64,000 bases of DNA from Erythroxylum novogranatense. Lineage: Eukaryota; Streptophyta; Magnoliopsida; Malpighiales; Erythroxylaceae. Made by a program: the position numbers and the translations under genes. Under the pieces are notes generated by a model. The model was given only the letters and a program-made list of their open reading frames with translations. It was not told the DNA's origin and searched no databases. Each line of letters opens with the position of its first letter. Position 1 is the stretch's first letter. The stretch covers positions 37,329,005 through 37,393,004 of the forward strand of contig CM057224.1 in assembly GCA_029891385.1 (NCBI GenBank), in the 5' to 3' direction. Below, piece after piece: positions 56,561 to 64,000 of the stretch.

Positions 56561-57224
56561 TTATGAATCCCATACCAAATAAAAAAAAAGTGTAGAAAAA
56601 AGTATAATAGCAAAATAGGAGGAAGTTAGGTTATAAATTATATGTAAAGAATGACTGTATTACATATTTTAGCAATTATGTTTACTCGACATCTCTGGTT
56701 GCCATATTTGGGACCTACTAAACTTAAATTTATAAAAAGAGGATGAGCCTTAAAACAATAGGTGAGAATAATCTTTGGTGATACAATAAATAACTGAAAT
56801 TTATAAGACACAATAAAATATTATAAAATTAGACAGAAGATATGATCTTCCGAACCCCGATAGAAATACCCAACTTGTCAAGTAGCAACCCAGGTTTGAT
56901 CGTACGGCGTTCAACAACAAACCCTTAAATCCACAGCCCCACTCACAATCCAATGTCTGTAACACACTTTTCTTTCGTTGTTCTGTTCACCATCCGGGCA
57001 ATGTTCCTCCTCCACACCACTCATTCTCCTTTGTAACAACATTCCTTTTATTGTTATTAACCTGTGCCAAAAGAAACAACATTCCTTGACTTGATTTACA
57101 ATTAGAATCAGATATTCATTCAGATCAAAAGAACATCTCTCCCCAATTGTATGAGCCTAATATACAAAGGAAAATTAGTGTATCCAGACAAGTTATGCTT
57201 GAGCCTATTGGAGTCATAGCATGC
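56561..57224 (-). other. 3' flank of the transporter gene
   Basis: No gene is seen. On the minus strand AATAAA occurs at 57052-57047, about 170 bp past the transporter stop, a plausible poly(A) signal. The rest is AT-rich. Confidence 0.4.
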
Positions 57225-60200
57225 CTAGTACAGTGATGCTGTAACTCGTTTCTTTTCAAACTGATCATAAGCATGTTTAGTCCTTAAGAATAACAGCAGA
57301 CTAGAAGCTAACCCTACAACTGATAGACAAGCCCACCAGATAAACGTCAACAAATAGCAGTTCTTCCCCATGCATATGACAGTGTCAGTATTCATGTCCA
57401 GGCCAGAGGTAGCATTGGCATCATATACTACAGCTGCAAGGAGGCCATAGACCAGCGATCCTATCGGAATGTTGGTGATTAGAATGTTGTGATTGACGCC
57501 AACGCTATTAGGACCGAACAACTCGGATGTTATTGAAACAGCTGCAGCAAATATGAATCCAGAGCTCAATCCTACCAATGCAGTACCTATATTCAGTGAC
57601 AATTCACTCGTTGATGCAGCAAGCAAGAAGAAGGCAACGGGGGTTGGTACAAGGGCAATGGTTAGCCACGCAGTCCTGGCAAAGTAGACCTTCCTGCAGA
57701 AGGTATAAATCATTTATATGAAAGCACATGCAGTATTGATAGATGAATCATGATAAAATCATATATCTTCAATCATTTTCAAAGCTATTACTGTAAGCAT
57801 ATGAATTAAAATGGAATGAATATGATAACTTACGTGCGAATATAGTCAGGTACTGCTGAAAGCAACCGCCCAAAAAAGGAGAAGGATGAGTAGAGAGTGA
57901 GAAGAGTGGTAGTGTTGGAGCTTTGCCCCAAAGATTGTGCTATTTGGCCTAGATTATTGCTGTACACAAGGCCAATTGTCCCTCCACAGAAATATGCAGT
58001 ATAGTATAGCCAGAAGTCTAACCGACGCACAACCACTGAAGCTGGATGTTCTTGTCCAAGCATTGCCAACTTATCCTTGCCAACTACTGACTCGCAACAA
58101 CCCTCCTTGTTAATATTAACTCTTATTCCATCAAGAAGTCCATCTTCATATTCTTCATTACCTGCCTCACGAGTAAGGAGCTCTTTGTGAAGCTCCAGAT
58201 CATCGACATCCACAAGATTGAAGTGAGAGCCTTCAAGCCGAAAGCTGTTATGTAAGGTCCTGTGAAACCAGTCTCTAGCATAGACAACACCAGGGATACA
58301 TAACGGGAAAATAAGAAGAAGCATTGCTCCAACTAAGAGTGGACGAGCTCTTACAACATTTGATAGATTCGACCCAAATAGGAGGAGGTAAATTCCTGTG
58401 AGGATGGCAATGATATTGAAGATGATGAATATGACAGAATCCCGACGAACACCATCGGGGGAGAGAGGACCTAGAGATGGTTGGCGAAGAATGGGAAGCA
58501 ATGATATAATGGAAATGATAAGAGGGATAAGAGCATTTAGAAGAAGATATAGTTCCTTTGATGATGGGTCAATTGCATTGCCAACAAGAGCATAGAGAGC
58601 TGCACTCACTCCATTGAAGCTTACTGTCAAGGACAAAGCAAGAGCTCGGTTGGCTGGAAAGTTCTTGATGCAAAGAACAAAGCATACAGTGTTGAACCAA
58701 CAAATGCTACATCCAGCCGACAAACAAAGAAAAGCCACCTGCAAACATTTTCAGAGCAAGGTAACTTAAACAAGAACATAGATGAGAAAATCACACCATG
58801 CATTACTTTGAAACAAATCCGAGGTGGGATGTCGACGAATTTCTAGCCAAGCACTAAAACTAATTTTCACAAAAAGAAAAGAATAAAAAATCTGCATGTT
58901 CACATACCTTTCTGTAACTCTGTATGCTATGCCATTCAAGTGCCTTAGCCTCTACCAATCATCTAGAGAACCAAAAAATTATGAAAGTACGTGTATCAGG
59001 GGATTGATTTATCTTCGATTTCATTCCTAACATAATCTGATTATAAACTTTGTTGCAAGTGTCACCATATAGAAACAAAGTAAACAGAAAACTAAGAACA
59101 ACTTCAAAGTTTAGATCTATCTAATAGACAACCTTCAAAATTCTCTATCAATGGCCCCCTGCCTGACTTTTGGCAGGCTACATCCAACCATACAAGCTCA
59201 AGTAAAATGGAAGAATCTTTAGTCCTCTCCAAGTTCAGTGAATGTTAAGGTACTGAAAACCAATTTCTGTTGCAAAAATCCAATTATAAAACAAGGTCGG
59301 AATTCCAGTGGTAAGACGTGATTTAAAAAGTATTTTGATAAAATTGAGAGCCAACATATCTGTCCAAATGTAAGCAACAGATACATCCGCTTTCTATAAT
59401 AGCATGACTTTAGAAAGCAAAATAATTCTTTTAAAAGGAAAAAAGAGGAAAGTAATGGTGAGAAGAGTTTTGCTAAATAATTACAATAACTATACTCCAC
59501 GAGAGGAAAGTAAAGAATTATATTTATATTTATATTAAAGTCATGTTCTTGAGTCTCAAATGGAAACAATAATTAGATTTAAGTTTGACCTAATCTAAAA
59601 TTAAGTTTGAATTGATTAAATTTTAAGTCAGATATAAATTTAAATGTAAAATATTTCATATTTAAAATTAAAGAGGTTCAATCTAAAATGACTCAATTCA
59701 GTTAGAAAAATCTAAAATTCAACAAAGTTTGAAGTTTGATTAACCTTTAAATTCCAACTAACATCTAAATCATAGTCTAACATTCCAAATTGGGTTAAAC
59801 TTTAATCTCATATTAAACTTATTTGAAGAGAAAAATTGAGTTAGATCAAGAATCTTATATGACCTAAATTGGACCTACGCCATCATCATATATACCGTCA
59901 ATTGAATTGAAAACGAGGCATAAAGTGTACAGAGATAAAAAAAGAATCAGAGGTGCCACATACCATTCAAGGATGGCCATGGAATGAAGTAAAGTCAAAG
60001 AAAGAGATAAAAGTGGCAAACATATCTGCTAAGAGCTGTTAGGAATGAAGTGAAGTCAAAGAAAGAGATAAACTAGCTAATATATCTACTAATTAAGAGT
60101 TGTTAAATTTTCACTTGAACAGGAATTAAAAGTAATTTATATATAAGAATAATCATATAACTTAATATTTTGTATATAAATTATTCATTTCCTCTAAAAT

Positions 60201-61398
60201 AAAGAATTACGAAAATTTTAAGATAACATTATAGTCAACATAGTTAAATATGATATAGTTGAAATTTTTGGTAGATATCTTAATTAACAAACAAGAAAAT
60301 AGAAAATTGAAGTTATTAATTGATATATATTTTGAAATATATATCAATTATGGCATGGGGTAAATGATATGGAAGTGAATATTATTCTTGTAATACATAC
60401 GTAATAAAGGCAATATTTGTGAATATGAAAATAAAAAGCTTAATACTTTTGAAATTATATTACTTTATATTAATAATATCAAAATCATTCACAAAATGAG
60501 GTAAACGTAAGGCTCTAGCTAGTACCTACGAAATGCTACATATGTAATTGTAAACACACCAATCTGAAATAAGTAGAAAATGACGATTATGAGTAGGAAG
60601 AAAGAGTGCAGTGCATGCAATTATTTTCTTATGATATGCATGGCAAAGCAGTTCATGTATCTCTAACAAGTGGAAGAAAAAGCGTTGAATTAGAGGAGCA
60701 TAAATTTTAATATAACATAATATTGGACGAAAATTAAATTAGTATTAAATCTTGATATTTTTGTTAAATATTAAATAAAATTAAAGGCTTAATTTAAATT
60801 TTAATTAAATAATTTATTTTAAATTATAAAATTAATTAGTTTATTAAAATCCACTTAATAAAAAAAAACATTTCCCGTTAGTTTATCATCACACATTCTT
60901 TATGTTAAAAAGATAACAAAAAGGGGTACGTAAAATTACCAAAATGTAGGGTAAAGTGATGACGTTCCTGATGACTAGCCACTGAAGAAAGTAACCAAAG
61001 AACCCCATGAACGCCGCCATGAACAGCACCGCCCACAGTGGAAAATACAGCAGAGCCAATCCCGACGACCACCCAAAAACCTTCCCAAAATCGGACGCCA
61101 CGGCCAGATAATTCAACTGCACCTGTGAAATCCCCAACACTGTTTTGAACCTCGACGAATAAGTCGAGAAATCAAAGTTGGTCCCCGTGAAGGCCTGAAT
61201 CCATATCGTGGCGACCAATATCATCCACTTTCGTGACTGTCCTGCCATGCTCACGAAACCCACTTTAATCGCTGATAACGACGACGTTAACCTCTCCGCC
61301 CGGTGACGGTCTGTGTTTGAAGATTCTGCTTCGTTGTTGTACTTGTTGCTTCTACCCCTGTCGGAGTCTCTCCGTGGCCTCATAGAATGTGCGTGCAT
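57225..61398 (-). CDS. nodulin-like / NFD4-like major facilitator transporter
   Basis: Integral membrane protein, 610 aa if the first Met at 61398 is used; the Met at 61380 is an alternative, because TATATATATA lies directly before the first ATG. Exons inferred from splice sites and phase: 61398-60940, 58738-57834, 57693-57225; introns about 2.2 kb and 141 bp. A polar N-terminal tail rich in Arg and Asp/Glu (1-50) is followed by transmembrane segments of the Nodulin-like domain (RKWMILVATIWIQAFTGTNF, residues 56-75; GCSICWFNTVCFVLCI after the first splice; FPANRALALSLTVSFNG). A long hydrophilic loop (about 320-395) divides the halves, then the MFS half begins at LDFWLYYTAYFCGGTIGLVYSNNLGQ. 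About twelve membrane segments are expected. The family is known in plants, but substrates are known for few members; I assign none. The gene appears intact. Confidence 0.9.
58739..60939 (-). other. first intron of the transporter gene, with a local tandem duplication
   Basis: The donor is GTAATT at 60939-60934 and the acceptor TTTGCAG ends at 58739. At 59981-60102 a 61-bp unit (GGAATGAAGT.AAGTCAAAGAAAGAGATAAA...) occurs twice in tandem. Around 59575-59830 there are repeated TTTAAG/TTTGA words. The open frame at 59569-59219 lies wholly within the intron and resembles nothing known. Confidence 0.75.
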
Positions 61399-62640
61399 AT
61401 ATATATATGGTTATGGAATGACTATCTGACAATCTTTTTGTTTCCTCTTTAATTTTTGTAATAATTGTTATCCGCTGCTCCTCTTTCTTCTCTTGGCTAA
61501 TAAGTTTCTAATAGGTGTGCGCATGAAAGGGAAGGGCAGATAGTCGAAGTTCACGTGGCAGCATGCTATACAATTGGAGGGGCATATCTGTTAGTAGCAG
61601 TCCGGAGTGAGTTGATGGGCCGTTGTTAGCTGACTTTCGGCGTTTTTTTTTTTTAACGAAATAATATTAAAAGGTATTAATTATGAAAAGATATTTTTAC
61701 ATCATTTATATCTAAATTAATTCTCATTTGAATCGAATAAAATTTTTGGAAGAAACAAAATTTTAATTTCAAATTTTAAATAATTATATACATAAAAACA
61801 ATTCAAACCCACCATAAGTTAAATTTTTTTTTTTTTACTAATTTGCTTGCATCTCGGATTGTTTCGGCGTTTTTCTTGTTCTCACGGAACTAAAACCATT
61901 ATCAGGATTCCAATCCACATGCTTAGGATCCACGTAGGATGAATGGTATCACACGTCGGATATTAGCTGGCAGATTCCACTCTTACGTGGATCCCCTTTA
62001 TTTTATATTTCATTAAAGGTAAAAATAAAACAATATTTCATTATTCAAATTGATGCCCTCAATTTTGTTAATAATAATATTAAAATGTTAAATATAGATA
62101 GAATTTATAAATTAACTAAATAATTAATTTTATTTGAATATCTTACACAAATATTTATCAATAAATAAATTAATCATATTTCATTAAATATAAATTCATT
62201 AAAGGAAATAGAAATAAATATATCAAACTTAACATGTTCACTAATATTTTATTAAATATTTTAATCAAAGTCTGTCCTTTTCTTCATGTGGGCAGAATAG
62301 AAATTCTGCTTGGTAAGCTCATGATTATATTATTTGGTTTTTATCATTTTGTTTCTGTTCGATTTAGCTAGCATTCATTTATTTATTTATTGTTAGTTCT
62401 ATTTATTAAATAAATAGATCTCATAAAATAAGATAGAAATAAGTAACTCAGAAATAAGTAACTCAATAGTTATACTTATTTGTATTTTCTTAAACTGAAA
62501 ATAAGTAGCTTATTGTAGCATTTTTTATTGTTTGTGAAAACAAAATGATTGGTAGTGGTTACTCATAATCTAATAGGGACAAAGGATGGAAGTTGCAAAT
62601 TATAAAAGAACAATATAGATACAATTGATGTCATACCATC
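61399..62640 (-). promoter_or_regulatory. 5' flank of the transporter gene (promoter not resolved)
   Basis: A (TA) run lies right next to the first ATG (61399-61408) and may be a TATA box, in which case translation starts at the second Met. ACGTGG-type words occur near 61553, 61931 and 61975; ACGTG cores are common in plant stress-responsive promoters, but I infer no function. Otherwise AT-rich. Confidence 0.3.
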
Positions 62641-63289
62641 ATTCATCGTTCTTTGCTAATTAGAAGGTTGGACGTTTTCCTTTGGTGTGTAAACCCATGT
62701 GTTTACATCAAAACAACGATCAACCTTTATGAATTCATGTGCTTGGCAATAAACCCATGTGCTTTGCAAAAGAAAGAAAAAACAGGAACAAACAGCTTCA
62801 TTAATTATGAACTTAAAACCATGGGTAAAGTACACCGAGCGCTAGTTACAAACGAGGTTCCCTATGGCCTGCTTAAATTGTCTGCAGTGGAGCCCAGAAC
62901 ATATTCTGCCTAGATCTACGGACAGATATACTCTTCTCTTACACGACACCGTAGGAAGACAAACTAACTCACATGTAGCGACAATTGTAGGGGAACAGGT
63001 CGAAGTCACCTCTTGCGATATTTCCCAGAAGCTTCCAGGATATGACTTGAGATGAAGGGGATTTAGGGCTACGGTATGACTTGATGTATTGTAATTTGAG
63101 CAGTTAGGTCATTTGAAAACACACTAAACTTGTGATCAGGTGATGGGCTAGATCCTAAGAAAATCTCTTCTCACTTGACTTGCAAGTCCTTGAACTCCAG
63201 TACACGAGCATAAAGCTATAGTCGTTAGTTAATTATAATTTTCTTTTTCAAATATTATAGAGGTTCTTAGTTTTACTTTTTGTTTTAAT
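62641..63289. other. intergenic stretch, no supported gene
   Basis: Two short overlapping open frames (62653-62913, 62864-63055) have no recognisable motif. An AAACCCATGTG word recurs at about 62691 and 62750. Confidence 0.35.
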
Positions 63290-63580
63290 AATTCAGGATG
63301 CCAACTTGACGGAGATATAGCATTCCAGGTGACTACGGACAAGGCAAAAGGAATGCGATGCATTGGAGAGCTTGGACAACAAGGAGAGAAACATTTAACC
63401 AAGCTCAACAAGCACTTTTAAGGCAAAAGTTCCATCAGAGAATTTCAAAGGACCAATGACACGGTTGTGGACTATACTTGTTAAAGAGGCTCTAAACAAT
63501 TTGACGGTGGATCTATATGCAAGAGACATGTCGACAAAGTTTATAATGATGATTCAATCGCTTGAAGCAATGTGTTAGTA
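63290..63580 (+). pseudogene. short gypsy-like retrotransposon fragment
   Basis: The plus strand reads GPMTR near 63452, then KEALNNL, which resembles the GPMTRSRA..LKEAL sequence seen in plant Ty3/gypsy polyproteins. Upstream pieces (GQQGEKHLTKLN) are less clear. Too short and decayed to place further. Confidence 0.35.
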
Positions 63581-64000
63581 CTTGCTAAAGAAGGTTAATT
63601 ATGTTATATAACTAGAAGCAACTTGTTTGTTACAATTAGACTCTTTTGAGCATCTTTAAGCTATATAGTATAATCTAATTGGGCCGACTTACATTATGCT
63701 TTGGACCTTTTAATTAAGTTATTTAAAATTTAACTAAGTGCGTTCCAACTTTTGTAACCCCTTTTGTTTATTTTGAGCCTAAACAACTGGCTTTAAGCTT
63801 CTTGATTATGAGTTTGTATTTGGACAAAATCAACCTTAAAGGGTTTGGACCAAAGACATTAGTTTTAGCATATAAACAATTTAAAACTTGTTTGTAATCC
63901 ATTGCACGTGTATGCCTTGGTCCCTCCAATATGTCAAAAATGGGTGACTATTAGTTGCATTAAGACTTGGTCTTTTTTAAGTTAAAAATTGATGCACTTT
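63581..64000. other. right-edge stretch, no supported gene
   Basis: AT-rich. It may belong to an LTR of the element hinted at by the fragment at 63290-63580, but no boundary is visible before the window ends. Confidence 0.3.

Noticed and set aside
59219..59569. 116-aa minus-strand frame inside the transporter intron
   Set aside because: It lies wholly in the intron, has no start context or family match, and its hydrophobic look comes from T-rich sequence.

Overview
This window is nuclear DNA from a flowering plant, most likely a eudicot. It is AT-rich, contains intron-bearing genes with GT..AG splice sites, and is dominated by nested plant transposable elements: Ty3/gypsy Athila-like and Del/Tekay-like elements, Ty1/copia, L1-type and RTE-type LINEs, CACTA elements and MITEs. 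I could not name the species. Only two genes look intact: a receptor-like cytoplasmic kinase (44567-46951, plus strand, five exons, 418 aa) and a nodulin-like / NFD4-like major facilitator transporter (61398-57225, minus strand, three exons, 610 aa). I saw no tRNA, rRNA or CRISPR feature.

Left part, 1-23878. Positions 1-3728 hold the 5' end of an Athila-like element on the minus strand (gag-pol linker, gag, PBS, 5' LTR) that runs off the left edge. Positions 3992-13336 hold a structurally complete but coding-dead Athila-like element with two LTRs, PBS and PPT. It sits inside an older CACTA-type DNA transposon whose pieces flank it, with a near-perfect 5-bp target duplication. Positions 14517-17885 form a large fold-back structure with trinucleotide microsatellites at the inner ends of its arms. 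Positions 18497-23878 are a Del/Tekay-like gypsy element (5' LTR, PBS, gag, protease, RT, RNase H) that lost its integrase and 3' LTR.

Middle, 23879-39150. This is a four-part nest. An L1-type LINE (minus strand, ORF1 at 38991-37505, start of ORF2 at 24177-23879) was split by a gypsy-like element (24309-37499, TSD GATTA). That element was in turn split by a copia element (27385-37089, TSD TGATT, two 1.94-kb LTRs). The LINE is cut on its other side by the Del/Tekay-like LTR.

Right part, 39150-64000. There is a complete non-autonomous CACTA element (40155-41591, TSD TAA) and an inverted-repeat MITE (43080-43829), followed by the kinase gene. Next comes a 5'-truncated plus-strand LINE split by a 3.3-kb solo LTR (49881-53177). 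After that lie a degenerate RTE-type LINE on the minus strand carrying a Mutator-type MITE (55808-56150, 10-bp TSD), the transporter gene, and a gene-poor right edge with a short gypsy-like fragment.

The two genes show no sign of working together. The kinase is expected to act at the plasma membrane in pattern or root signalling, and the transporter is an integral membrane protein of a family with few characterised substrates. The main interest is the layered insertion history, which can be ordered from target-site duplications, and several unusual repeat architectures inside the elements. I found no convincing undescribed gene system.
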